From: Chlamydomonas reinhardtii | Taxonomy: Eukaryota; Chlorophyta; Chlorophyceae; Chlamydomonadales; Chlamydomonadaceae | Assembly: GCF_000002595.2 (NCBI RefSeq) | Contig: NC_057019.1 | Span: 355,337-419,336, forward strand | Length of the DNA stretch: 64,000 bases | Direction of reading: 5' to 3' | In this document: positions 1 through 11,010 of the stretch, in pieces | Position numbering within the stretch: position 1 is the stretch's first letter | How the letters are laid out: each line of letters begins with the position of its first letter | Notes under the pieces: model-generated | Databases searched by the model: none | What the model was told of the DNA's origin: nothing | What the model saw: the letters and a program-made list of their open reading frames with translations, nothing else | Made by a program: the position numbers and the translations under genes

Positions 1-1007
1 CGCAGCGCCGGCTCCACGATGAACTCCATGCCCTCGTACTCGCCGCGACCGCGAACCACCAGGAACGAGTGACGCAGCGACCTGGGTGGAAATTGGAGAG
101 GGAGGTGGGCTTTGGCCAAAGGAAAAACTCTACGGATGGAGGGCGACACGGTGTAGGGGCGAACGAGGAGCGAACCAGGGGGGCGTAGGGGCGAACCAGG
201 GGCGAACCAGGAGGGCGTAGTTTGGCACTGTGGACAACACGGCACGCGCCGGAACTACAGGGTATTTTTCTCATACTGACTCGCGCAGGCAGACTCACTT
301 GAAGCATTCGCTGCCACCGCCAAGCGCCTCGCGAACGCTGACATCGTAGCCCAGCTCGAGCAACCGCGCCGCGAGCACAGGCAATTGCGATTGCACGTAT
401 GGGCCAGGTCCAAGCTGCCTGATGACCTCCTTCACGTCAGCGAGCAGCTGTTTAAATAGGCGGGGCGAGGATAATTGCGGCGGTTAGCGCGCGGAGCCGG
501 GAAGCGACTTGCAGGATACCATCCTGGCGAGAGGTCAATGCAATACCAGGAATCATTCATCACAGCGCGGCAGAGAGCAGGAAAAGCTGTGACCCCGCCC
601 AGATACGGAAGTCAAGTGTCTAGTCGCTTTTGGGGCAAAGGGGAGCCGCCGGCAGCGTTTGTGTTTCGCATCTACGCCTATCGTTACAGCTCCTACCTGT
701 GTCCCCAGGCGCGAAGGCGGCGGCTTGTGCGCGGCTTGCAGTCGGAGCGCACAAGTCTCGCGCAAGCCCCCCGCCAGCAGACTACCCGCACCGCAGCTCA
801 GCTCAAGCTCCTTTTGCTCATCCTGTCGCAATGCGAACGCGGCCATTATTGCCGGGGCAGCCACCGAAAACGCCAACGCAACCATTCGAGCGCTCCGAAT
901 TGAGACTTCTGACCGCTGGCACCTCCCGGGCTCTAGCGAGGCTCTATGCATCCAATTACCGGCCAGGAACTTACCTCAAGGTCGAACAGGGAAAAAGAGG
1001 CAGCCAT
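1..1007 (-). CDS. DUF506 / PDDEXK_6 family protein, copy 1 (partial, runs off left edge)
   Basis: Minus-strand gene whose 3' part lies outside the window. Proposed exons: 1007-975 (start MAASFSLFDLE, phase 0), 915-697 (uncertain), 447-299, and 81 to the edge. The 447-299 exon encodes LLADVKEVIRQL and ends LGGGSECFK; the next begins SLRHSFLVVRGRGEYEG then FIVEP. These match position for position and phase for phase (phase 2 before LRH) the exons of the complete paralog at 6764-9783, whose exon 1 ends LVFDFE. DUF506 (PF04720) is a plant and green-algal family with a predicted PDDEXK-nuclease-like fold; some Arabidopsis members regulate root-hair growth, but the biochemical role is unsettled. 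The second exon was placed only by frame, splice signals and weak similarity, and the 59-nt intron before it is short. Confidence 0.75.
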
Positions 1008-2165
1008 CGAGTCAGCGGCAGAAAAGAGCTCCAAAATATCTCCAGGCCAGTCCTCAAGCGGAGCGCCTCCTTTCGCCCCGCTAGCTGTCAAAATGTTGTA
1101 TCTATGACGATACTGGCCTAGCGCGCCTGCTCGGGAGCTGAACTCTCTGGCGGACGCAACGCTGTTTTTCAAGTCTCGCAGTCGGCCGAAGAAATACGCG
1201 CGGGTGTCTTATAACGATATCATACTTCCCTCCCCAGCAGTATTGTGTATACGGGTACGCTGGCGCGCTTGGCGACCTAAGACAGCCCATCAATTGAGTC
1301 GGACGCCGATCAGGCCAATTAGGGAAGTCCCGCCAACGCAAAGATAAAGAGTAAGAGTAAGAGTATATGTATTAATGAGCTGGAGCGGGAAGCTGGAGAA
1401 GGCCTCGCTAGGGGGCCGCACTCGTTCACCCCCCCGCCGCCCCGCCCCGCCCCAGCGCGCCCCTTTCCTTCTGCCCCGCTTCACAATTCTACACATGTGT
1501 AGCTGATACTGAGTCTGGCTTCAGCATTAACTGTCATGGTAGAGTGAGATCTGCAAAGGTATCCTATGTCGTGTCCACTGAGTCTGCAGCTGCTAGGCGA
1601 ATCCTGTCATGTCGCCCCAGCCAAGGCCCCAACCCGAGCTGCGAACCTGGTAAGCATCCTCTCCATCTGCTTATCATGCATCTTGCATCCAGATTACAGG
1701 TTATCCGTGCCCCCCTTCTGCTGCGCTGACACGCCTAGAAGGTGGCGGGAGCCCAAGCTGCCCAAACTTTGCGGATTACATGGTGTGACCCCCCTGGGAC
1801 GGTTGGCAACGCACCCATTCAACAGTGCCATTGCACTAGCGGGGCTTCGCAAGGCGGGAGCAGGCGGGAACATATCTGGGGTGTCGCAGGGCGGAGCGCG
1901 AGGGTCCTCGGCACAGTCTGACAGCCGCCACATGTCGCCGCGGATGACAGCCTGGGCTGTCATCCGCGGACAGACTGAGAGCGGGGCGGGGGTCGGTGCA
2001 GCCGACGACAGGCTGGCAGCTGGAGCTTGCGTGCAATGGACCAGGCGAAGGCGGCAGGAGCTTGCGTGTTGGAAGGGTATCCCTGAGACCTGAGGTATGG
2101 CGGGAGGAGCGTCCTATGGGAGCAAGCCTACTAGAGCTAGAGTAGGCCGACGGCGTTGCAGGCGG
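1008..2165. other. intergenic, no gene seen; one strong hairpin
   Basis: No open frame here has paralog support, splice logic or a recognisable domain. The notable structure is a palindrome at 1914-1977: 15-bp perfect arms (1938-1952 and 1955-1969) around a 2-nt loop, with a second outer arm pair CAGTCTG/CAGACTG. Confidence 0.6.
1914..1977. repeat. long inverted repeat / hairpin
   Basis: The inner arms at 1938-1952 and 1955-1969 are perfectly complementary with a 2-nt loop; outer arms CAGTCTG (1914-1920) and CAGACTG (1971-1977) extend the stem with an internal bulge on the left side. It could be a transposon-derived palindrome or a small foldback transcript; nothing decides between these. 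Confidence 0.7.
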
Positions 2166-2586
2166 CATCGTCCAGATACGGCCCAGAGCGTGGAGACACC
2201 GTATGGCCACTGAGTCCCTGAATCCCGTCAGCGGTGAGGTGCATGAAGCCGAGACGCTGAACGGGGACGACCAATGATGTTCAGCTGCTAGAGCTGGCTG
2301 CTGCTGCGGGCGAGGTGCAGGCTAACGCAGGCTTAACGGACAGAGGCGGCTCACATGGCTTGTGGGTAAGAGTTAACACAGAGTGATTGTCAGTCTGTTG
2401 GCTTACGCCTTTGGTAACTCAACCAGCGAGCCAGGTCGCTGTTGAGTACCATATAGGCTAGGCGAGGCCCATGCGGCTCATCCGCCGGGGATGGCGAACC
2501 ACACGGTGACACCTCAGCACACACGGCATGCCGGACCGGGGGTCCTAGGAGGTTGCGCCGAACCACGTACGCGTTGGCACCCGACA
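2166..2586. repeat. left 421-bp terminal direct repeat
   Basis: Identical by eye to 3733-4153. It contains an imperfect stem-loop (GGTAACTCAACCAGCGA paired with TCGCTGTTGAGTACC) followed by a TATA-like ATATAGG. Confidence 0.8.
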
Positions 2587-3732
2587 GCTGTCATGCGCTA
2601 CAACCGAACCGGTAATCCTCCGCCACCGGGCACACAGTTCCCCCCCACGACTGTAGGAGACGAGGAGAAGAGTCTGCGAAGTCGTAACCCCCAAGCACGG
2701 TGGCGACAAGTGCGTGCCCCCCCTGAATGCAAACAGGGGAACCAAAAGCAAGAGACAGCACACATATCATGCGGAATGACATGCGAGAGTGTTCGTGCCA
2801 CGCGACAGACACAAACTGTAACCAAACTAGCATAGCACACGCGTCACTAGTCAGGTCAGTCCTCCACGCTAGCCACTGCGAGCTAGCTCCAAGCGGATGG
2901 CTGATGAGAACACGCTGTGAAGCGAGCAGCGGCACGCTGCTTGCAACTGCAATCCAGCAATGACACCCGAGATACAGGGTATCGGGCACACGAGCGGCGG
3001 TGCATGCCCCGCCCTGCAGGCGCCAGTCGGGCCATGCCGCAGCGGCCACCAAGTCGGCCCCCCAGGATGCGCACTGGGGTCGTCCTGCTAAGGCTCTGGC
3101 TAGCGCGATGCGAGCTCCACGTGGGTGGTGGTGCGCCGGGGCACAGAGTAGAGGAAGCCGATGGGGACGAGGTACGCTGAGGCTTAAGGCTGGCTGACCC
3201 GGGGTGAAACAACCGAGAAGAGAAGTAGCAGGTGACTGTCCAGGAAGACGAAGAAGTTGCTGTTGGCGGCGATAAGCGCGGCCAGTAGCAGTGTCGGCGG
3301 TACTGCTGGGTGCAGTGGCGCTGGCGGCGCTGTGAGGGAAGCAGCGCGGCTAGGCGGGATGGGAGAAGTCGGAGCAACTGCTGACGCGGGGCTGCGACGC
3401 GTGCCGAAGTCGGCCATGCAGGAACCGAGTGACACGGCCGCTCCCGAAGGCCAAATTGCTGATATATGAAAGAGCCTGAAATGCGTGTCCGTTACAGGAG
3501 TCCAGAAGAGCGGAAGGCGAGGAGCGAATGCATCCAATTTCCGATTGACGGCTGGGCGTCAGGCGCGCAGAGCGCCGGCAAATAGAGCTACGTTGGGATG
3601 CCGTAGTGTATAACGTGCTGAGAGGCAACTGAGACCCAGATGTAACGCGGCGGAAAGACATCGCCGGTCAGAAGCGCAGCAGCGGCGCAAGAGTTCAGTC
3701 CTCAGCTACGCTGCCTCAGAAGGGTTGAGTTA

Positions 3733-4153
3733 CATCGTCCAGATACGGCCCAGAGCGTGGAGACACCGTATGGCCACTGAGTCCCTGAATCCCGTCAGCG
3801 GTGAGGTGCATGAAGCCGAGACGCTGAACGGGGACGACCAATGATGTTCAGCTGCTAGAGCTGGCTGCTGCTGCGGGCGAGGTGCAGGCTAACGCAGGCT
3901 TAACGGACAGAGGCGGCTCACATGGCTTGTGGGTAAGAGTTAACACAGAGTGATTGTCAGTCTGTTGGCTTACGCCTTTGGTAACTCAACCAGCGAGCCA
4001 GGTCGCTGTTGAGTACCATATAGGCTAGGCGAGGCCCATGCGGCTCATCCGCCGGGGATGGCGAACCACACGGTGACACCTCAGCACACACGGCATGCCG
4101 GACCGGGGGTCCTAGGAGGTTGCGCCGAACCACGTACGCGTTGGCACCCGACA
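3733..4153. repeat. right 421-bp terminal direct repeat
   Basis: Identical by eye to 2166-2586. The sequence diverges immediately on both sides of the repeat, which sets its limits. Confidence 0.8.
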
Positions 4154-4175
4154 CACGCCCCTGGGGTCCAGAGCA

Positions 4176-4300
4176 GGGTGTGTGATGGGACAGGGTTCAA
4201 GGCAGGTTGGCGAGGTCCCAGAGCAGGGTGTTCGTTCTCCACGTCACTGGCTCGTGAACTGCGTCAGCAGGTCCCTCTTGTAACCAATGCAATCTGAGGC
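4176..4300 (+). repeat. dispersed repeat, copy A
   Basis: Begins TGTGTGATGGGACAGGG and continues AAGGCAGGTTGG, then ends near AACCAATGCAATCT. The first part recurs near 19831 and 20041, and the last part near 20508-20553, so these are pieces of one dispersed family. Confidence 0.6.
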
Positions 4301-4622
4301 ACCAGTACAGCAGTACTCTCAACTCCCCCTGGCCCCTCGGCTTGGCTGCGCAGTTCCTCCCTCGCAGGGATAAGCCAGGAGCCCAGGACCAGGCGACCAC
4401 CCCATCAGGGCTTGCATCTTCCAGGGGTAGGCCGCCGCCGCTGGCGAGAAGGGCCCTAACCACGTTCTCGCCCACGGCATCCAGGGGCCATAAACCGCCT
4501 AGTTTTTAGCGTTTGGGAGGGAGGCTCCCGCCCCTCCCACCCCACCGAGAAAGGGTAGCTGGCGAAGTTCGGGGACTGTGTGCAGCAGGGGTCGTATCTT
4601 GTTTTTGGGGTAATGTCTAGCT

Positions 4623-4798
4623 CCAGACAAAAACGGCCGGGTGGCCGCCGTCTTTTGTCTGGGCACATGGCGGTTTGGGGGCTTCTCCATAGGAATTCGG
4701 AAACCGGTCCCAAATCCGGGCCAACAAAGTCTCGCCCCAGACATTAGCCCCCGGAAGGAATGTCTAGGAAACGGCCAAAATGGCCGATTAATGTCTGG
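4623..4798. repeat. paired hairpins with CCAGACA / TGTCTGG ends
   Basis: The first hairpin (4623-4662) pairs CCAGACAAAA with TTTTGTCTGG around a GC-rich centre. The second (4737-4798) pairs CCAGACATTA with TAATGTCTGG and encloses a small palindrome, CGGCCAAAATGGCCG. The same 7-bp terminal motif in both suggests a small foldback or MITE-like element. Confidence 0.55.
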
Positions 4799-6763
4799 AG
4801 ACATTAAGATAGGAGCCGCCTTCCGCTCTGGTCTACGTAGCGGAGTGCTGTCGAAAACGCGAACGCGAATGTGCGCGACACGAAGAGAAGTTGTAGTCGC
4901 TAGCACGCATAGAAGGCCGGTTAGCAGGAGGCGGTCACAGCAGACATGTTACCTCATCCAGACGGTAAACGCCACGGGCAATAGAGGAGCGCCGCCGACC
5001 CATCACTGATATAACCAGGTTGCGATGGCTAGGCTGTCGGACGGCTGGCGGGCTGGCGCGGAGCGGAGCTGCGGGGCGCGCGGCATCCGGAACCAACCTG
5101 GAAACACCACGTACGCATTAGTTCCGCAACACTCGTCAATGAGCCCTGGTGTGCAGCCCCACGCGGCGCGAATGCAACCCGGGAATGCCCAATCTTTCTC
5201 GCCCGAGGGCCTGCGTTGGGGCCCGTTTCTTGCCGCTCCCCGAAGATGCAAGCCCTGCAGCGGCCCTGCACCCCAAGGTGGCGGAAGGTTCGCCGCGTCC
5301 CAACTCCCCGCCCCTGTGCGTCCACTCGCGCAGCACCCTGTTTGATGTGGACGCTTCAATTCTGTCTTCCTCGCGGAAACTTTCAAAACGGGGGCGGGAG
5401 GAGCTCGGTCTCGCGGCTTGCACCAGTGTAACGGGTTGGCATCATGACAGGTTCGATTTGCAGGATCTTAAAACTCTGCACATGTGCCCGACATGGGGTG
5501 CACGAGTGCCTGCGCCCGCCTGCTCTTGCCGCATTTCGTGCTCCGTCTCATGCGTCGTCTCTAATGCACAGCGCACCAAGCTCTCTCCTGTGTTCCGTTG
5601 ACCTTGGTGCGCCTCACATTGGGACACCTACCGCGGGCCGGTCTGCACCGCCCGAATATACGAAGTCAATCAGAGATCCCGCCAATGTTTGCATCCCTAG
5701 CTCGCGTTCTCGCACAGTACACACTTCCTGACTACACCACCTGACAGGCCTACACGCCGCAATGCCACTTCCTACCTAACTTGAGCACCTGACAGCAACC
5801 CAACCACAACAAGGACGCACGCTCAGCTTCGTGATATGCACATGACGTACCACCACCACTCCGTCGCTAGCCATGTTTACACCTGGCCCAATCTGCGACT
5901 GCCTCCTACAGGCCCTTTCAACACCCGACCTCTCATCCGAATCTGCAACTGTGTTATCCACACACGATTGGGGCCTGCCGCCCTCGCCGCCACTTTCCTG
6001 ACCCGCCCCGCAAGCCCCTCCGCGCGTCTCGCAATCCATTCAAATAGCGTCCGGCTGCGGCGCCGCTTCGTCTCTGCATGCTGACTGGTCCCGACAAAAC
6101 AAGCGCCTCCTCATTTTCGCCCTCATCCCCTGACAGCCTAGCAAATGTGCGCATCCTGATGCACGGCTGCGTGCCTTTCTCCAGCACTCACATGCCGCTT
6201 TTAGATTTTTTAGTTTCTTTGTGTATGTATACTGGCTGCTGAAGTGTCGAAAACACACTCAGTGGCTAAGCAATGTTGTCCTCTTAACTAGAACGTCCGG
6301 GAACATGCCGCCAATTTTACCGTACTGCAAGGATGAAGGGTGAAGTGGAAGAAAACTGCCGACCCCCATTGAACGACAAAATTGGCGGTGTTGGCTGTGG
6401 GGCTGCTGGGATGGCCCCGGCACACGCCAACACAGAGCCAGAAGCGGGGTATCAAACGCCTACAAAATGACTAAGAACATATAACCCGATGAACTCTACA
6501 CCCACTCTTGACGAAAGTTGAGATTATGGCAGCCCCACCCGCCCACCCCTCTTCGCGATGCGCACCACCACACGCAGGGAATGCATGCAGCTGTGTATCA
6601 TGCTGTGCCGGCTGATGCATGGCGTGCACATAAACCGCATACTGAGCATGGGCACAGGCCACCAAAGGAAGTGCCCATGCTATTATGCGGGCAAGAATAG
6701 AGCGCCGTGACAACGACCGTGACAATGACCGCGACAATGCACCAGCGACCATATGGTCCCATG

Positions 6764-9700
6764 CTACTGCTTGCCGGTAGACACAGTCGCAGTCGTGCCC
6801 ACACACGCAGGCCCTCCACCGCCCGGTGCCAATGGCGCGACGGCAGCAACAGTCGACGTCACCGACGCGGCGATGGGCGTCGCTGCTAAGAGTGGCGCTG
6901 CCGCGCCCGCCGGGGCGGCGGTAGCAGCTGCGTGGCCCATGCGGACCTTGTGGATGGGCACGTCGCCCCAGTGGGCCGGCGGCCGGGTTTCCATCGCGAC
7001 GACGGCTGTAGCTGCTACAGCCGCGCCGCTCGCGCCGCCTGACGCCGCCGCAGCCGCTCCCGGCTGTGCCGCGCCGCCGTGGGGGCTGGTCTGCTGCAGC
7101 CGCGCCGCCAGCAGGCCGCTGGGCGCCCGCCGGCAGGCTGGCGGCAGCTCCTGAGCCGACACCGACGCCGTCGACTGCAGCGCGGGCACCGGTAGTGGCA
7201 GAGGAGTGGGTGCGGCCGCTGCCACAGCGGTCTGCTGCGGCTGCGGCTGCTGCCGCAGCCCACCATATGGGTAGGCGAAGGGTGGGGCGGGGGGAGACAT
7301 GCCGCTCTCGTCCGAGACCTTGGGGCTGCCGTACATGTTCCGGCCGCCGAACGGCACGAACCCAAACGGGTCGTACGTGGAATCCTGCCGCACTCGCCCG
7401 CCGCGGTGGCACACGTCACCCGCCGCCGCAGGCCCATTGACGCCCTGCGGGCCGCCGGGGCTGTCACCGTGCCCCGTGCTGGTGCGCGTGAAGGGGCTCA
7501 GCATAAGCTGTGCCGCGTCGGTTGCAGCCGCCGCCGCCCGCTCCAGCGCTTGGGGCGGCTGCGTCTGCGTCTGCTGCTGGTGCTGGTGCGGGTGCGCATG
7601 GGGCGCCAGCGCGGCCACAGGCGTGCCGGGCGCTGACGGCAGCACGCCGGAGCCCATCGGGCTGCGGCCGCTGGCCGCGGCGGCGATGGCTCCGTGCGCC
7701 TGCTGGTGCTGGTGCTGGTGCTGCTGCTGCTGCTGCTGCTGCTGTGCGTGGTCCTGGGGCCAGTGCTGCACGGACAGGGGGTCGCTGATGCGGGAGAAGG
7801 AGAGGGAGGTAGCGCGGCCCACGCCCACGCCGCCAGTGCCGGACCTCACGCCGCGGACCGTCGCCTGAGCAATCGTCGCTGCCGCATGCTGCGGCTGCTG
7901 TTGGTGTTGGTATTGTTGAGACGGCTTCGACACACCCGTGCCGCCGGTGCCGCCCACAGCCGCCAGCTGCGCCGCGGGTACCTGTAGCGCCGCGCTACCA
8001 CCGCCGCCACCCGCACCCGAGGCCGCCGCCAGCGGAAGCGCTCGCTGTTGCTGCTGTTGTTGTTGCGGCTGCGGCGGCACCTGTGCCCGGGGCTTTTGCT
8101 CCTCGCGCACGTGCGCCGCCGGCGGCGCCGAGGCGCGCGCGAAGGGTCCGCCGCCTCCGGCCGGCGTGTCGCGGGAGCGGTTCGGGAGCCATTTGGAGAG
8201 CATGGAGCCAGTGCGGCGCCAGGGCGGCAGCGTCAGGCCCTGCCGCTCGAAGCTGCTCGCCATCAGCGCACACAGCAGCTGCGGGTGTCGCACGAGCGGC
8301 ATGGACGAGGAGTGGGATTTCAAGTTGCAGTAGAGGGAAGAGAGGGTGCCGGTGGCCAGGGTAGGGCGTCACCGGCGTTCGCGTGCCGCCTGCTAGGATT
8401 TCCCATGCCAGGAAACCCTGACAACTCGACCTTCCCGCCGTACAGCCATCCATACCCCGTACCTGCACAATGGGCACCAGGCGGGCGCTGGTGCCCACGA
8501 ACACGTCCGGGGCAGCCGCGAGCATCTCCGTGTACTCGTCTGTGTGCGTGTGTTTGTTTGCGGGCGGGGGAATGAGGGAGCGGTGAGAGAGCGACCAGGG
8601 TGGAGGACCATGTATCGAGGACGGTCAGGGCGTCGAGACGGGCATGCAGGAAACGCGCGGCCACACGCTGCACTGTGAGGCAACAGTTGCGCCGTGTCTT
8701 ACCGGTGGGGTGGGGGATGTAGAAGTGCTCGCGAAATCGGGGCTCCACGATGAACTCCGCAGCCTCCTCGCCCACACCGCGCCCTCGCACCGTCAGGAAC
8801 TCATGACGCAGGTTCCTGCGCGCCAGCGTTGAAGATATTCCAGCTGAGCTTGTGCCTCCATATAGCAAGCCCAAGGGCTGCTTGGCCCTGAAACGCATAT
8901 CCAGACACACGGAAGCCCGCGCTTGACACGCTGGGTACCGTGCCCAACACGCGCCCTTACCGAAAGCACCCCGCTGTTCCGCCGCCGCCGAGTGCAGTGC
9001 GCACGTTGACGCTGTAGCCGACGGCCGAGAGCTTTGTGGCCAGCAAGATAACGTCCGTGTCGCTCTCCTCCTTGAGAAAGTAGCGCACATCCCGCAGTAG
9101 CTGCGCGAGCGAGTAACGGTCCGACGGCAATGTCAACAACGGGCTCGGCGCTACGACCGGCAGGTCCCAGACAGCCCAGTCAGCCGTCGCAGTACATAGG
9201 CGGCCATTATCTATATACCCTGGCCCAGAATGCGGCCGCCGCCGCGACGCAGAAGTCTGGCGGTCGCAACCCCCCGTCAAAAAACGAAGGGGTCCCAGCT
9301 CGCGGACGCGTTTTGCGCCGCGGCAACTTTCCGCAATGACATGCAAACTAGACTTGTTTTGAAAGTAACACGCGCCGCCGCCTAACGAGGCCCAGCGCAT
9401 ATGCGGAATAATGGCAGAATGGTTCAGGAGTCTCACCTTGCCCTCGAACAGCGAGGCCGGCGTGGCGATAAACTGGAGCTTTTCCTTCTCCCTGGCCAGG
9501 TGCTCCAGGAGTGGATGCAGGGCCGACGCGGCAGTTTGGCCACCGAACGAAACGCGCGTGTCCACAGAGCCGGCAACCTGCAAGTGCATGTAATTGATGA
9601 GGTTTGCAGACACGACCCGCTGTTGCAAGGCGCCGATGACGCCGGAGGGCCGCGGAAGGTAAATTGCCGCTATTCTTGCGCCCGAACCAACCGGCCGCTC

Positions 9701-9783
9701 TTCCCCTGCCCGCATCCGCAGTATACTTGGTTGATGCTCACCTCAAAATCGAACACCAAGGAACCCAGCGACACGACAGCCAT
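6764..9783 (-). CDS. DUF506 / PDDEXK_6 family protein, copy 2 (about 675 aa)
   Basis: Six exons read with consistent phases: 9783-9742, 9577-9437, 9100-8961, 8815-8703, 8539-8463, 8278-6764. The conserved N-terminal third carries the family signature: GYSVNVRTALGGGG, then LRHEFLTVRGRG, FIVEPRFREHFYIPHPT (about residues 128-144), VFVGTSARLVPIV, and LTLPPWRR followed by SKWLP (about 186-200). The last 470 residues are low complexity (Q, A, P, H runs), an algal extension not typical of land-plant DUF506 proteins. The start is the ATG giving MAVVSLGSLVFDFE, supported by the matching first exon of the upstream paralog. The family's fold is predicted PDDEXK-like; activity is unproven. Same strand and intron phases as copy 1 indicate tandem duplication. 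Confidence 0.88.
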
Positions 9784-11010
9784 TTTGACTGGAGCGAGCA
9801 CCGTGGAAGTCATAATTAACTGATCGCCAGGAGCATGTTGTGCGAACAAAATTCAAAGTGGTTGAAATGGACTAGAGGGGTCAAGCGAGAGCTGCGTCCT
9901 GCAGCGCCTGGGCCAGGTGCCCGCGCACCATTGCGATGCTCGAGGTATCGCCTGTCGCTCCACACAAAAACGTGTGCATCTCATGCTGCCGTGAAAACTG
10001 CCAAGGTCCAGGTCGCAAATTGAAAGAATTTGAAGCCGCGCACGGTGCCGGTCCGGTTCGAGTTTCGAGGTTCGAACCGGGGGTCGCGTCACGCGCCGCG
10101 GCCATGGATGCCGCCAGGCCGGAAGAGCGACCTGAACCCGCGCCTCGTGTGCATTTTCCTGGTACACGCCACCCACGGGACATTGCAGGGCAGTGCAGGG
10201 CAGCGTTGGCAGACTGGCGGCGTTCCAAGGGTCAAGGGCCTGATCAGCAAGCCAACGCTTATGCTCCGCACCGTGAGGCAGCTAGGGCGGGGCAGCTTTG
10301 ACGGGGCAGCGGCGACTCGAAGCACAAGGCGCCTACTGCCGGCGGCAACGCTGAAGAGCCGGGTCGGCTGGCTGTGCGTTACGGCGGTCGTTGATCCCGA
10401 GCGCGAGGAGCCCTGCGCACGGGACGCGTGCTGGCTGGTGCTAGGCTTAGTGCAGTGACAGACCGATTTGCTGGTTTCCCACCCGCCGCCCTCAATCTTG
10501 TGGCTAGCTGGCGTCCTGGTGTTGCTGCTGTTGCCGGTCTGGGCCTTGCCCAGCTGTGCGCAGTCTGTCTCGCCTTTGCCTGGAGGGGGTTAGTTGACAG
10601 GGCCACTTCCCCCTGCCCTTCCCCCTGTTGAGTTTATCAGGTCCGGAGCTGGTCCGGCTAATATTCAGATTGAACGCAAATTGGTGCACGATTGCACGGA
10701 ACACTAATCTGGACTCTATTTGCGCACACCAGGGTTCAGGCCGGTGCCAAGGGGGCAGTAGTGCCACCACCCACATGGGACTTGGTGCTGACTGCCGCTA
10801 CGGCACTACGCTTCACCGGCCGGCCTCGAGGCCTCTTCCCCTCATTCCACCGCACAGAGCAGAACCGGTGCAAACGCGGGTCCAGATCGAATTGCGCCGC
10901 CTGATACGTCACACTTGGCGTCCCAATGCCGCCGAGTCTGCCCATGTCATGCGGGCCGGAAAACACATCACATGGCGGTGTTGCTTCTTGTTCTCCGTGA
11001 CTCCGTCCAC
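9784..11010. other. intergenic, no gene seen
   Basis: Lies between the 3' end of the palmitoyltransferase gene and the 5' end of DUF506 copy 2, both on the minus strand. It should hold the 3' UTR of the former and the promoter of the latter. I see no TGTAA poly(A) signal on the minus strand and no conserved coding frame. Confidence 0.5.

Larger units (their letters stand above)
2166..4153. mobile_element. LTR-like non-autonomous element (TRIM/LARD-like) with 421-bp direct terminal repeats
   Basis: Two direct repeats of 421 bp (2166-2586 and 3733-4153) read as identical base for base and flank about 1.15 kb of internal sequence in which I recognise no gag, pol or integrase motif. The arrangement suits a small non-autonomous LTR retroelement, and identical ends imply a recent insertion or recent conversion. 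Weak points: the ends are not a clean TG...CA pair, I see no clear target-site duplication, and no primer-binding site or polypurine tract is convincing. A plain direct segmental duplication is the alternative. Confidence 0.5.
4154..6763. other. intergenic between DUF506 copies; repeat debris, no gene seen
   Basis: Holds a dispersed-repeat copy (4176-4300), two adjacent hairpins with CCAGACA/TGTCTGG ends (4623-4662, 4737-4798) and a 25-mer shared with 40.79 kb (5110-5134). From about 5.4 to 6.76 kb I see neither a gene nor a clear repeat; part of it must be the 3' UTR of no visible gene, since both flanking genes point left and the copy-2 stop is at 6764. Confidence 0.55.

Noticed and set aside
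2491-2835. Open frame starting MANHTVTPQHTRHAG, present in both terminal repeats
   Set aside because: It starts in the repeat and runs into unrelated sequence in each copy; no conserved protein and no retroelement motif.
10030-10458. 142-codon plus-strand frame between the palmitoyltransferase and DUF506 genes
   Set aside because: No recognisable domain, no splice partner and no paralog; composition is that of random GC-rich DNA.
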